Shown here: positions 1-9,345 of the stretch, in pieces | How positions within the stretch are numbered: position 1 is the stretch's first letter | Layout of the letters: every line of letters starts with the position of its first letter | NCBI GenBank assembly: GCA_030949325.1 | Contig: JAUZSQ010000009.1 | Coordinates: 1-41,482, forward strand | Length of the DNA stretch: 41,482 bases | From: Sulfurovum sp. | GTDB lineage: Bacteria; Campylobacterota; Campylobacteria; Campylobacterales; Sulfurovaceae | Direction of reading: 5' to 3' | The notes under the pieces: generated by a model | What the model was told of the DNA's origin: nothing | Database searches by the model: none | Seen by the model: only the letters and a program-made list of their open reading frames with translations | Made by a program: the position numbers and the translations under genes

Positions 1-12
1 AGTTTTATCCAT
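1..12 (-). CDS. start of a divergent gene (partial, product unknown)
   Basis: On the minus strand an ATG at 10-12 opens the frame M-D-K-T and runs off the window edge. It is preceded, 8 bases upstream, by a good ribosome binding site (AGGAGAG on the minus strand, 21-27). Only four codons are visible, so nothing can be said about function. The gene would be divergent from the sensor kinase at 121. Confidence 0.45.
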
Positions 13-27
13 ATCTTTCTCTCTCCT

Positions 28-56
28 ATAATAAAATAATTTAATTATTTTATTAT
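28..56. promoter_or_regulatory. 29-bp perfect AT-rich palindrome in a divergent intergenic region
   Basis: Two 14-base arms (28-41 and 43-56) are exact reverse complements around a single T. The site lies between a probable minus-strand start at 12 and the kinase start at 121. A TATAAT box follows at 80-85 for the rightward gene. It could be an operator for a dimeric regulator, a bidirectional promoter element, or simply AT-rich sequence; it is too AT-rich to decide by eye. Confidence 0.35.
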
Positions 57-120
57 ATTATATTTAAGTTGTATCCTAGTATAATTAAAATTATCACTTA
101 GCCATCATCCAAGGATTTTC

Positions 121-2754
121 TTGAAACTACTTAAAAAATTTATACTTTATATCGCTATTGTCTTGGCTATTGTACTCCTTGCTGCGTCTTCTTACTTTAC
201 TTATAATGCATTTAAACACTATTATGCCTTGCAAAGCAATACACAACTCTCTACCTTTCTCAAAGGCATTGATAGCACATTAGAAACACTCCATGCAGAA
301 CGCATAGAAAGCAGTCTCTATCTTTCCACCCAAGCCAAAAGTAGCCTAAGGAAACTCATATCACGTAGAGCCTCTACGGATAAATCCTTGGCACTATTGC
401 GTACACAAATCAAAGGAGATGCTACTTATACCATTTATAGTATCCATATAGACGATATTTATCAAGCATTACAAGAAGTAAGAGTAGAAATAGATACACT
501 AAGTACAGACTATTATGATGTCTTAGTCACACGATATCATCAACAAGTAGTACAGCCTTTTGTAGAGATACTAGAAGAATTATCTGCAAATAAAATGTCT
601 AAAACTATCTCAGATGCTCTTATCATCAATCAACACTATACAGCACTCAAAGAAAATACAGTAGTTGAGAATACTTTTATACTATTCTTTGTCAATGCTT
701 CACAATATATCACTGAAAAAGATATGCATTTTTGGATGCAACTTCTTGAAAAAGATACGCTGCCAAATCTTAGTAGTATAGGCAACAATACCCTTACACA
801 AAATATTATGCCATTGATGTCTCCTATGGTCTTTGCTGATATAGCCTCTTCAGAACGAGAAATGATTCTCAATCAATCTTCACGAGGGCAATATTCTGTC
901 TCCTCCCTAGGTTGGCTCAGTCAAACAGATGAGAAAATGGCTTATTATACGAAAGTTTCTCAACTTATTTATAGCCAGTTACATACCATAGAGTTAGCCA
1001 ATATAGAAGAATCACGTATACCTTTTATCGGATTTTCCATTGCTACCTTTATTATCTTACTCTTACTTATCAAACTACTCTTCATGAAAAGAAAGAAACA
1101 AGAAAGTAGACAAATCTCTACTGATACCCTCAGAGATATTGAACTCGTCTTCAATAAAGACCAACAAAAAGAACTGCAACGCTTGATGCAACAAGATAAG
1201 ATTGACCATATTTATAAGTTTTTGATACAAGCTATTAAGGATGCCAATACCACCAAAGACCTCTTTTTGGCAAGTATGTCTCATGAGATTCGTACCCCAC
1301 TCAATGGGATTCTTGGCTTTACCCAACTGCTAAAAGAAAGCGATGAAAAAGCAGAACAAGCAGAGTTTATTGCCGTGATAGAAAAAAGTTCGGCGAACCT
1401 TTTGACCATTGTCAATGACATTCTTGACCTTTCTAAGATTAAAGCACAAAAGATAGAGTTAGAAAATATTGAGTTTGACCCTATAGACAGTTTTGAATCA
1501 GCCGTTGAATCGTATGCAGCCAAAGCAGCAGAAGAAAATATTGATTTTAATATCTTCTTGGACCCTTATCTTCCTAGCCTACTCTTGGGTGACCCTACGA
1601 AGATTTCGCAAATTATTGTCAACCTCATTAGTAATGCCGTGAAGTTTACTGCCAAAAATGGTGAAGTCAATGTCAGTATAGAAAAACTCTCCGAAAGTAC
1701 CACAGACGTACAAGTGATGTTCTCAGTAAGAGACACGGGTATTGGTATTACTGATGCACAAAAAGAAAATATTTTCAAAGCCTTTACCCAAGCAGATGTC
1801 AGTACGAGTCGTAAATATGGAGGCACAGGCTTAGGACTATCTATCTCAGGTAAGTTTGTCGATATTATGGGAGGAAAGCTTGAAATCAAAAGTATCGCAG
1901 GAGAAGGTTCTACCTTTTACTTTACCCTTCAACTACTGAAACCTTCTTCGTCTAAAGCCAGAGATATTCCAAATCTCAGTCAATCGGTCGTAGGTATTCT
2001 CAATCCTCATATTGGCAATGAATATATTCACAACAAAAACCTTGAAGCCTACATCAATGCTACAGGAGCCAAGATTATTCATTATACCGATGAGTCTATT
2101 TTGAATTTAAATAAGGTATCTAGACTTCCTGATATTCTCTTTATTGACCATAAGTCTCGTCACAGAGGAGGAGAGCTTGAACGCTTTATTCATTTTGATA
2201 CCAAAACTATCTTGATGTCCACAGGAGACCAAAAAAGAAATCTCAAGCACTACAGAGCACAAATTGATAGAATTCTCTATAAACCTATCAACTTTAGTAA
2301 AACCCTAAAAATGCTCAGTAATAAAGAAGAATTTTACGAAAGTGAAACCAATGTGCAATATAGCAATGTACATATACTAGTCGCAGAAGATAACCTTATC
2401 AACCAAAAGCTTATCCTCAATGTACTGAATCGACTCGGTATCAAAGTGACCCTTGCGAACAATGGAAAAGAAGCACTTGACCTTAGAATGCAAGAAGAGT
2501 TTGACATGATATTTATGGATATTGAGATGCCTGTCATGGGAGGTATGGAATCTACAGGTAAGATTATCAATTATGAAAAGCACAGTGGGAAGAAACATAC
2601 GCCTATTGTCACACTCACAGCCAATGCACTCTCAGGAGACAGAGAAAAGTATATTGGTGCAGGAATGGACAGTTACCTTTCTAAACCCATAGAGCTAGAT
2701 GCTCTAAAGAAAATATTAAGACTCTATTTCGAAGATAGAATTAAACAGCATTAA
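121..2754 (+). CDS. membrane-bound hybrid sensor histidine kinase/response regulator
   Basis: An 877-residue hybrid two-component kinase. A first membrane segment (about residues 9-30) and a second (about 302-326) enclose a mostly helical extracytoplasmic sensor region that loosely resembles nitrate/nitrite-sensing (NIT) helical domains; the ligand is unknown. The HisKA box SMSHEIRTPLNG carries the phospho-acceptor His at about residue 388. It is followed by an HATPase_c domain with N, G1 (DTGIGI) and G2 (GGTGLGLSI) boxes. Residues about 622-735 look like a degenerate receiver (FIDHKS, KPI), and a canonical receiver follows with phospho-acceptor Asp about 800 in FMDIEMP and the conserved K in SKPI. 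The start is TTG with AAGGA five bases upstream. There is no neighbouring DNA-binding response regulator, so output may go through phosphorelay to a partner elsewhere. Confidence 0.9.
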   Translation: MKLLKKFILYIAIVLAIVLLAASSYFTYNAFKHYYALQSNTQLSTFLKGIDSTLETLHAERIESSLYLSTQAKSSLRKLISRRASTDKSLALLRTQIKGDATYTIYSIHIDDIYQALQEVRVEIDTLSTDYYDVLVTRYHQQVVQPFVEILEELSANKMSKTISDALIINQHYTALKENTVVENTFILFFVNASQYITEKDMHFWMQLLEKDTLPNLSSIGNNTLTQNIMPLMSPMVFADIASSEREMILNQSSRGQYSVSSLGWLSQTDEKMAYYTKVSQLIYSQLHTIELANIEESRIPFIGFSIATFIILLLLIKLLFMKRKKQESRQISTDTLRDIELVFNKDQQKELQRLMQQDKIDHIYKFLIQAIKDANTTKDLFLASMSHEIRTPLNGILGFTQLLKESDEKAEQAEFIAVIEKSSANLLTIVNDILDLSKIKAQKIELENIEFDPIDSFESAVESYAAKAAEENIDFNIFLDPYLPSLLLGDPTKISQIIVNLISNAVKFTAKNGEVNVSIEKLSESTTDVQVMFSVRDTGIGITDAQKENIFKAFTQADVSTSRKYGGTGLGLSISGKFVDIMGGKLEIKSIAGEGSTFYFTLQLLKPSSSKARDIPNLSQSVVGILNPHIGNEYIHNKNLEAYINATGAKIIHYTDESILNLNKVSRLPDILFIDHKSRHRGGELERFIHFDTKTILMSTGDQKRNLKHYRAQIDRILYKPINFSKTLKMLSNKEEFYESETNVQYSNVHILVAEDNLINQKLILNVLNRLGIKVTLANNGKEALDLRMQEEFDMIFMDIEMPVMGGMESTGKIINYEKHSGKKHTPIVTLTANALSGDREKYIGAGMDSYLSKPIELDALKKILRLYFEDRIKQH

Positions 2755-2791
2755 TATATAATACAAAAAACTATCACGAGGGCTAACAGCT

Positions 2792-3082
2792 ATGAATATT
2801 GACGATACCGTCTTGGCGAAACTAGAAAAACTTTCACATCTTCGTATTGATTCAGACAAAAAAGAAGAAGTCAAAGCACAACTTACAGGTATTTTAGATT
2901 ATCTTGATAATCTGAATGAACTCGATACCCAAGGACTTTCAACTTCTTTTTCTACACTTGAGGGAGGGACACCTCTACGTCAAGATATAGCACGAGACAA
3001 AAATGATGTAGCAGAGCGTATTTTACAACATGCGTCACAGAGTACAGACGACTTTTTTATTGTACCTGCTATTATAGAATAA
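2792..3082 (+). CDS. gatC: Asp/Glu-tRNA(Asn/Gln) amidotransferase subunit C
   Basis: A 96-residue protein with the usual GatC length and features: an N-terminal MNIDDTVLAKLEKLSHL helix and a central LTGILDYLDNLNELDT segment, then PLRQDIARD. GatC stabilises the GatA-GatB complex that transamidates mischarged Glu-tRNA(Gln) and Asp-tRNA(Asn). gatA and gatB are not in the window, as is common in Campylobacterota, where gatC travels separately with cvpA and lysS. The start has only a weak Shine-Dalgarno (GAGGG). Confidence 0.93.
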   Translation: MNIDDTVLAKLEKLSHLRIDSDKKEEVKAQLTGILDYLDNLNELDTQGLSTSFSTLEGGTPLRQDIARDKNDVAERILQHASQSTDDFFIVPAIIE

Positions 3083-3087
3083 TATTT

Positions 3088-3096
3088 TGGTATAAT
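3088..3096 (+). promoter_or_regulatory. extended -10 promoter for pilT
   Basis: TGGTATAAT is a perfect extended -10 element located just after the gatC stop and about 36 bases before the pilT ATG. No convincing -35 is needed or seen, which is typical of sigma-70 promoters in this class. A clear AAAGGA ribosome binding site lies at 3121-3126. Confidence 0.55.
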
Positions 3097-3131
3097 AAAA
3101 CCCAATAACATAGACATCTTAAAGGAATATT

Positions 3132-4193
3132 ATGGCTGCTTTTGATATTAAAAAACTACTTCAAAGTGTCGTGTCACATGGTGCATCAGACTTACACCTT
3201 GTGTCTCGTACAGAACCTCAAATTAGACTTGATGGTGCATTAAAACCCATCAACCTCCCTGTACTTGTAGGAGAAGATATTGAAGAAATGTGCTACTCCC
3301 TCATTACAGAAAAACAAAAACAACAATTTGAAGAAGAACTAGAACTAGACTTTGCACTGTTACTCCCTGGTATTGGACGATTTCGTGCCAACTATTATAG
3401 AACCTTAGGCGATATTGCTGCGGCCTTTCGGATTATCCCTATTCAAATTCCCTCACTAAGTGACTTGAATGCTCCAGAGATATACAAAAGACTTGTCAAA
3501 AGAGAAAAAGGGCTTATCCTAGTGACGGGACCTACAGGTTCGGGAAAATCCACTACACTCGCTGCCATGCTCAATGAAATCAATATTACCGAACACAAAC
3601 ATATACTCTCCGTAGAAGACCCTGTGGAGTTTATTCACCTCAATAAAAAGTGTGTCTTCTCTCACAGAGGTGTAGGCGATGATACCTATTCCTTTGCCAA
3701 AGCACTCAAAGGTGCCTTACGTCAAGATCCTGATATTATTTTTATTGGAGAGATGAGAGATAGGGTCACTATTGAAGCAGGTCTTACAGCAGCTGAGACA
3801 GGTCACTTGGTCTTTGGAACACTGCATACTTCTTCTGCACCTGGGACTATCAACCGTATTATCGATGTATTCTCAGGAGAAGAACAAGGTCAAATCAGAG
3901 CCATGATTGCCTCTTCTCTCGTGGCTGTTATTGCCCAAGCCCTCTTACCCAAACTAGGAGGTGGACGTGTCGCTGCTTCTGAGATATTGATTACTAACCC
4001 TGCTATTTCTAACCTCATTCGTGAAGATAAAGTACATCAAATTTATTCACAAATGCAACTAGGTCAAGGAGATTCAGGTATGCAAACGCAAACTCAATCA
4101 CTGGTCAAGTTTCTCAAAGATGGCAAAATTAGCCGTGATATTGCACTACAATATGCCAACAAACCAGAAGAAGTAAGAAGAGCTATTTCATAG
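3132..4193 (+). CDS. pilT: PilT-family twitching motility ATPase
   Basis: A 353-residue secretion-superfamily ATPase of the PilT type, which powers type IV pilus retraction at the inner membrane. The sequence shows the N-terminal PAS-like domain starting with GASDLHL, a Walker A GPTGSGKS at about 133-140, an Asp box (SVEDPVEF), Walker B DPDIIFIGEMRD and a His box (TGHLVFGTLHT). The C-terminal NLIRE motif needed for retraction in PilT proteins is conserved as AISNLIRED. No other pilus genes are adjacent; it is inserted between gatC and cvpA in an otherwise conserved block. A PilU-like role is possible but the AI-NLIRE motif favours PilT. Confidence 0.92.
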   Translation: MAAFDIKKLLQSVVSHGASDLHLVSRTEPQIRLDGALKPINLPVLVGEDIEEMCYSLITEKQKQQFEEELELDFALLLPGIGRFRANYYRTLGDIAAAFRIIPIQIPSLSDLNAPEIYKRLVKREKGLILVTGPTGSGKSTTLAAMLNEINITEHKHILSVEDPVEFIHLNKKCVFSHRGVGDDTYSFAKALKGALRQDPDIIFIGEMRDRVTIEAGLTAAETGHLVFGTLHTSSAPGTINRIIDVFSGEEQGQIRAMIASSLVAVIAQALLPKLGGGRVAASEILITNPAISNLIREDKVHQIYSQMQLGQGDSGMQTQTQSLVKFLKDGKISRDIALQYANKPEEVRRAIS

Positions 4194-4221
4194 CATACTA
4201 AAAAAGGGAGTAACGATACAA

Positions 4222-4770
4222 ATGGAAAATTTTTTAATGACCGATTTCAATTATTTTGATGTCACTATTGCTGTTGTAGTATTCATCTTAGGCATCAAAG
4301 GCTTTATGCAAGGATTTATCAAAGAAGTCTTTGGACTCGTAGGACTCATTGCAGGGGTCTATTTCGCTGCACGTCTTGCACCTGAGGCAGCGTCTTTTAT
4401 AGATACAAACTTTCTACACTTAGAAAATCAATCTGTCCTCCAACTCATAGGGTTTTTGTCTATACTAATTATGATTTGGCTAAGTGCCACGATTATAGGT
4501 TCGATATTTTCCAAGCTCTCAAGCCAAAATGGATTGGGGTTTCTCAATAGACTCTTTGGGTTTATTGCAGCTACGGGTAAGTATCTTCTTATTTTTGCAC
4601 TCATTGTTACAGCACTATCGAATGTCACACTCGTCAAAGACAAACTAGGTAAATATGTAGAAAATTCTATTCTCTATCCTCACCTCAAAGAGGCAGGTTC
4701 TTATCTTATCAACTTAGAAGGTATCTCCCTTTCTGAAACTGAGAATAACACGACACAGGAGTCACATTGA
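4222..4770 (+). CDS. cvpA: CvpA family inner membrane protein
   Basis: A 182-residue protein with about four hydrophobic helices (residues roughly 12-32, 38-54, 72-95, 112-136) and the CvpA-type N-terminus [21 protein letters not shown]. In E. coli CvpA is required for colicin V production; its general role is unresolved. A second ATG five codons downstream is an alternative start, and the GGGAG ribosome binding site at 4206-4210 lies rather far from the first ATG. The stop TGA overlaps the TTG start of lysS (TTGA), pointing to translational coupling. Confidence 0.88.
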   Translation: MENFLMTDFNYFDVTIAVVVFILGIKGFMQGFIKEVFGLVGLIAGVYFAARLAPEAASFIDTNFLHLENQSVLQLIGFLSILIMIWLSATIIGSIFSKLSSQNGLGFLNRLFGFIAATGKYLLIFALIVTALSNVTLVKDKLGKYVENSILYPHLKEAGSYLINLEGISLSETENNTTQESH

Positions 4771-6408
4771 TATTTGATAATCAATATATTCAAGAACGAA
4801 TTAAGAAAAGCGATAAACTAAGAGAAGCAGGGATTAACCCTTATCCCAACCAAATCAAAAAAGGCACAGATTCTGCTGTCTTTAGAGATGAGTGCGAATA
4901 TATTAAAACGCTTGACTTAGAAGAGAAAAAAGACGAAGACAAACACTATAGCCTCACAGGAAGACTCAAGTTTATTCGTATCATGGGCAAGGCTACCTTT
5001 GCACAAATTGAAGACAGCTCTGGTTTGACACAAATTTATTATACACGAGATGATTTTGATGAGGGTGTATATAATACCATTCTCAAAAAGCTTTTTGAAG
5101 TCGGTGATATTATTGAAGTCAAAGGCTTTCCTTTTATCACACAAGTAGGTGAATTGACGCTTCATTGTAAAGAAATAAATATGGTTACCAAAGCTATTTC
5201 TCCTCTGCCTGAAAAGTTCCATGGTCTTCAAGACAAAGAACTTCGATACAGACAACGCTACCTTGACCTTATCATGAACCCAGATGTCAAAAAAACCTTT
5301 GAGACACGCAGTAAAGTTATTTCACTCACCAGACATTTTTTTGAAGACAAAGGCTTTTTGGAAGTAGAAACCCCAATGATGCACCCTATCGCAGGAGGAG
5401 CAAATGCCAAACCATTTGTCACCCATCATAATGCCCTCGGTGTCGATAGATTTCTCAGAATTGCCCCAGAGCTTTATCTCAAACGTCTTATCGTAGGTGG
5501 CTTTGAAGCCGTCTTTGAAATCAACAGAAACTTTAGAAATGAAGGCATGGACGCTACCCATAATCCAGAATTTACTTCTATTGAATTTTATTGGGCATAC
5601 AAAACCTACAAAGACCTTATAGAGCTTACCAAAGAGTATTTTGCCTATTTATTTAAGCATCTTGGATTAAATCAAATATTACCTTATGGTGAGATAGAGA
5701 TTAATTTTGCTAACTTTACAGAAATAGGCTTGGTTGATTCTCTCACTACTATTGGTGGCGTTCCTGCTGATAAAGTTCAAGATATTGAAAGTATTTATGC
5801 CTACGCCAAAGAGCAAAATATTTCTCTCAAACCCAATCTCAACCTAGGACAACTCCAAGCTGAATTCTTTGATGAATTTGTAGAAGCCAAACTCATTGAC
5901 CCTACGTTCATTACCGATTACCCTGTAGAGATTAGTCCACTTGCCAGAAGAAGTGATGACAACCCTATGGTTACAGAACGATTTGAACTCTTTATGGCAG
6001 GAAAAGAAATTGCCAATGCCTTTTCAGAACTCAACGACCCCATAGACCAACTCCAACGTTTCCAAGGACAGATGTCTGCCAAAGACGCAGGAGACGATGA
6101 AGCCCACGAAATGGACGAAGATTTTGTCATCGCCCTCTCTCACGGTATGGCTCCCACAGCAGGTCAAGGTATAGGCATCGACAGACTCGTGATGATGCTC
6201 ACCAACCAACACAGCATTAGAGATGTCCTACTCTTCCCTGCCATGAAACCCGAAGCCCCAAAAACCCGTCACTATCCAAGTATCAGACGAAGACAAATGT
6301 AAAAAATGTGCTAACGAAAACAAACAAGAACTCAAACCAGCCAAAAAAGGCAAAGGAATGTTCTGTATAGATGGAAATGCTTGTAAAGCACGACAAGCAA
6401 AGGGCTAA
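4767..6408 (+). CDS. lysS: class II lysyl-tRNA synthetase with Cys-rich C-terminal tail (one apparent frameshift)
   Basis: LysS charges tRNA(Lys). An OB-fold anticodon-binding domain (about residues 50-150) precedes the class II catalytic core: motif 2 [14 protein letters not shown] and motif 3 [12 protein letters not shown] are intact. The start is TTG, with ACAGGAG six bases upstream. The frame as read stops at 6302, giving 511 residues ending in an unusual Arg-rich tail. Removing one A from the run at 6260-6264 instead gives [15 protein letters not shown] and continues to a stop at 6408 (546 residues). That tail contains CKKC, then MFC and ACKA, so four Cys in a possible zinc-ribbon arrangement. 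The extended stop lies 4 bases from the convergent methyltransferase, which fits compact gene packing. The core call is certain; the tail is inference. Confidence 0.9.
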
Positions 6409-6412
6409 TCCC

Positions 6413-7192
6413 TTACTTCCCATACTTAAATTGATACATCATGATAGATGCCGCGATGCCTACGTTGAAGCTTTTGACTCCTTCGGTCATTTCTATGGTG
6501 ACTATTTCATCACAGAGTGCTAGTATTTCTGTACTCAATCCACTGCCCTCGTGTCCCATGAGCAAGACCCATTTATCGGATACTTTGACAGACGATAGAG
6601 GGGTAGAACCTTCTATGACTTCTGCTCCATAGATACGGTATCCTTGTTGTTTGAGGGTAAGGATGGTCTCTTGGAGGTTGCTATAGACATGGACGTTGAG
6701 CATGGATATATGCCCCATGCTCACACGCAATGCACGGCGAGAATAGGGGTGAGGTCCATAAGAGGGTACGACATAAGAGTCTATACCCAAGGCAGCAGCA
6801 GACCGTGCGATAGCACCTATGTTTTGGGTAGAGCTAATTTCATCTAGCATCAAGATGTTGTCGCCTAGCTTGTCCAAGGGGGTTTCTTTTGGGCGTATTC
6901 CGTGCATCATGACGTTGTGATGTATCTTGTGTCCTACGAGCATTTGCATCTGCTCTTTAGTCGCTACATAACAAATAGCCTTTTCTTGCTTGGCTACTAA
7001 GTCACTGTAGCTGTCATAATATGCTTGTGTGGCTAAAATACTGCGTACTTCTATTGCTTCTTCCAAGAGTAGATTGACCACTTTGGGGCTGTCTGCTACG
7101 AAACTGCCATCGGCTTTGAAGGCATGTTCACGAAACTGATGGTAAATATGTAATTCGGGTGCGTCTATATCGCTAATCGTTATAAAATTCAT
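6413..7192 (-). CDS. TrmH/SpoU family RNA 2'-O-methyltransferase
   Basis: A 259-residue SPOUT methyltransferase transferring a methyl group from S-adenosylmethionine to an RNA ribose. The three SpoU motifs are present: motif 1 NIGAIARSAAALG (about 123-135), motif 2 LLMGHEGSGLS (about 210-220) and motif 3 SFNVGIAASIMMYQ near the C-terminus. The N-terminal 90 residues resemble the SpoU substrate-binding region. The target (tRNA or 23S rRNA) cannot be assigned from sequence alone. It is convergent with lysS. Confidence 0.87.
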   Translation of the reverse strand: MNFITISDIDAPELHIYHQFREHAFKADGSFVADSPKVVNLLLEEAIEVRSILATQAYYDSYSDLVAKQEKAICYVATKEQMQMLVGHKIHHNVMMHGIRPKETPLDKLGDNILMLDEISSTQNIGAIARSAAALGIDSYVVPSYGPHPYSRRALRVSMGHISMLNVHVYSNLQETILTLKQQGYRIYGAEVIEGSTPLSSVKVSDKWVLLMGHEGSGLSTEILALCDEIVTIEMTEGVKSFNVGIAASIMMYQFKYGK

Positions 7193-7256
7193 GTAGGTTC
7201 TTTCTCAAATAGTAGTATTTTAGCCAATAAATTCTCATACTTCTTTAATCAATAAC

Positions 7257-7271
7257 GTGATATAGTATCAC
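7257..7271 (+). promoter_or_regulatory. palindrome overlapping a putative -10 element
   Basis: GTGATA and TATCAC form 6-base inverted arms around TAG. The TATAGT at 7261-7266, embedded in the palindrome, is positioned as a -10 box for the lipoprotein gene at 7295. A repressor site overlapping a promoter is the simplest reading, but a single occurrence is weak evidence. The gap 7193-7294 contains nothing else I can identify. Confidence 0.3.
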
Positions 7272-7294
7272 ATCTACTGCCTCAAAGGATTACT

Positions 7295-7954
7295 ATGACT
7301 CTAAACACTATAAAACCTATCCTACTCTATACACTCCTGAGCCTTATGTTTATGGGTTGTGATGGCTATAAAAACCATAAAGAGGCACTCAATACGAAAA
7401 ATGTCTCAGAGTATGGAGATGACCTCTCCGATGCTGTGGGTGAATATGAAGAATCTCGTACTGATGTCTCTACTGCTATTATCAAAAGTACAACGAACGT
7501 GAGTAAAAAACAAGAAGAAAAGTCCGTACAAATCCGTGAAATTTCCCAAGCTTGGGAAGACAATTGGAAAGATGCCAAAAAAGAATTCAAGGATTTAGAT
7601 GAGCGTTTCTCTACCCTAGGTAAAATTTCACAAGACTATTTCAAGAAGCTCAATCAAGTACGTATCTCGATTGATGACAAAGAGATTAGAAACTCAGAAA
7701 AAATCAAAAATATCGCCCTCAAAAAAGAGTGGACACAAGCCTATAAACAAGCCTCATCAGATATGTTAAAACTCTCTAAGATTATTGTCAAAGGCGATGA
7801 TGTGCATAAAGTGCTTTTGGCTGCAACGATGAGAGAAAAGCTCGTTCATAATATTGATGCGCTCAAAGACATCTCTCAACAAGCTTCTGTCTTGCTCAAA
7901 AGCCTTCATAATCTTACTATAGAAGGTCAAAAGCTCATTAGACCTCATGGTTAA
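7295..7954 (+). CDS. coiled-coil lipoprotein, DUF2959-like
   Basis: A 219-residue exported lipoprotein. The N-terminus has a signal peptide ending in the lipobox LMFMGC, so Cys22 is the likely acylation site. The rest is strongly charged and helical (roughly residues 40-215) and lacks catalytic motifs. Its layout resembles DUF2959 proteins, whose function is not established; I rate this family link as moderate. The ribosome binding site AAAGGA is well placed. Its last codons overlap the start of the following transglutaminase-like protein by 8 bases, suggesting the two are co-translated and may act together in the periplasm. Confidence 0.75.
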   Translation: MTLNTIKPILLYTLLSLMFMGCDGYKNHKEALNTKNVSEYGDDLSDAVGEYEESRTDVSTAIIKSTTNVSKKQEEKSVQIREISQAWEDNWKDAKKEFKDLDERFSTLGKISQDYFKKLNQVRISIDDKEIRNSEKIKNIALKKEWTQAYKQASSDMLKLSKIIVKGDDVHKVLLAATMREKLVHNIDALKDISQQASVLLKSLHNLTIEGQKLIRPHG

Positions 7955-8508
7955 GACCTTGGTTCTATCGCTAGTGCTATCATTATGTAGCCTAGCCGAT
8001 ACTATAGACAAGCATCTCCAAACTTACGGCTCTTCCTTACCCTCAGTTTTGCATTCCACACAAGACCTACAAGACTATCTCTCTAGGCATAAGAACGCCA
8101 CACGCCTAGAACAATTGGCCTTTGCTTATCAGACTTTACTAGAAACATGGCATCATATCCCTGACCCCAAAGGCAAAAGATAGATTTAGCAAAAGCTTAG
8201 TAAAGGGAGACTGTGAAGACTTCTCTGCTTCTATGATGTCTATTGCTCTTAGTCTTGGATTTAGGTCTCATATCGTCTTAGGACATAGCCAAACCTCAGC
8301 ACACGCATGGGCAGAAGTCGCCCTATCAAAGGAAAAGCCCTCTCCCAAAACCCTTGATACCCTCTTGCATTTCTTTGGCAAATATATTGCCATCTACCAC
8401 AGAAGCAATCAGTATTGGCTAGGATTTGAAAAGTCCCAAAAGTTAGTACCCTATAAAGCCTCTTATATTATTTTGAAAAGTGGGCAGGTGCAGTCTGTGG
8501 GGTTTTAG
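7947..8508 (+). CDS. transglutaminase-like cysteine protease (BTLCP-like), one apparent frameshift
   Basis: A short secreted protein with a signal peptide (MVKTLVLSLVLSLCSLADT). The reading frame is broken near 8174: dropping one G from AAAGGC rejoins DPKAKDRFSKSLVKGDCEDF and yields 186 residues. The restored domain has the transglutaminase-like catalytic Cys in GDCEDF and His in SAHAWAEV, as in the bacterial transglutaminase-like cysteine proteinase family often found with periplasmic adhesin control systems. It overlaps the upstream lipoprotein gene. Its stop overlaps the convergent fic stop by 4 bases. The substrate is unknown; no LapD- or LapA-like partner is adjacent. Confidence 0.72.
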
Positions 8509-9224
8509 GTTTGTAGCGCTTTATTCTCCTTCGTATAATAGACTATTAAGTACTCAATACTTGTATCTATATCATCACCATCATAAAAGGTAAGCATCAT
8601 ACGGTTAAAACCTAGTCTATCCTTAGCCTTAATATTCAAAATAGGATATCCTGCTTCAATAAGGATAGCATTCATCATCAATCTTGATGTTCTTTTATTT
8701 CCATCATAAAAAAATTGGCACTTAGCCCCAAATAAAAACATAGTTATAGCTCTTAGGATAGGATGATTAATTTTTTTAATTTCCCTTATGCCCGTATCAA
8801 AGAGTGTTTCAAGGGTATCGGCATGAGGTACTTGATACTCTGTTCCTCCAATATTCACAGCACTTTCTCTAAACACTCCCCATGTTAAAGCTTCTTCTTT
8901 GGCGACTAAAGAATGTAATCGCATAAAAGTATCCCTATCAAGGGTAAACAAGTCTTTCTCTATAAGCGTAAAGACATATTCTACGCTGGTATTCTGATTG
9001 AGTATTTGTTGCTCATCACTTAAGGTATGTCCACCGACTGTTGTACCCTCTAGCAAAGTTTGTACTTCGGGGTATGTCATGGCATTACCCTCTAGTGCAG
9101 AAGTATTATAGACGAAATCTATTTTATCTTTCTTGGCTAAATAAAATGCTAAATTTGGATTGGGTTTAAACCCTAATAATAACCTTGTCTCAATCTTGTT
9201 AATCTCTTTACTATTTATTTTCAT
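8505..9224 (-). CDS. Fic family protein with altered active-site motif
   Basis: A Fic-fold protein of 239 residues if started at the ATG at 9224, which has AGGGAT upstream; an ATG at 9251 would add nine residues. The active-site loop reads QFFYDGNKRTSR (about residues 170-181), so the catalytic His of HPFxxGNxR is replaced by Gln and Pro by Phe; NKR resembles the Doc-type variant. An N-terminal inhibitory-helix motif [S/T]xxxE[G/N] is present as TSALEG (about 41-46). Canonical Fic enzymes transfer AMP to target hydroxyls; with Gln in place of His this activity is doubtful. It may be a distinct subfamily or an inactive relative. It sits alone, convergent with the protease gene. Confidence 0.78.
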   Translation of the reverse strand: MKINSKEINKIETRLLLGFKPNPNLAFYLAKKDKIDFVYNTSALEGNAMTYPEVQTLLEGTTVGGHTLSDEQQILNQNTSVEYVFTLIEKDLFTLDRDTFMRLHSLVAKEEALTWGVFRESAVNIGGTEYQVPHADTLETLFDTGIREIKKINHPILRAITMFLFGAKCQFFYDGNKRTSRLMMNAILIEAGYPILNIKAKDRLGFNRMMLTFYDGDDIDTSIEYLIVYYTKENKALQT

Positions 9225-9345
9225 ATATATCCCTAGCATAGTTGGAAACATATTAGCAAAAAAGTACTTTATTATTGTATGGGTACTTAGATATTTACTA
9301 TAATGTACAGTCTGTGGTGTTTTAGAACCTTGTTTTTATTTTACC

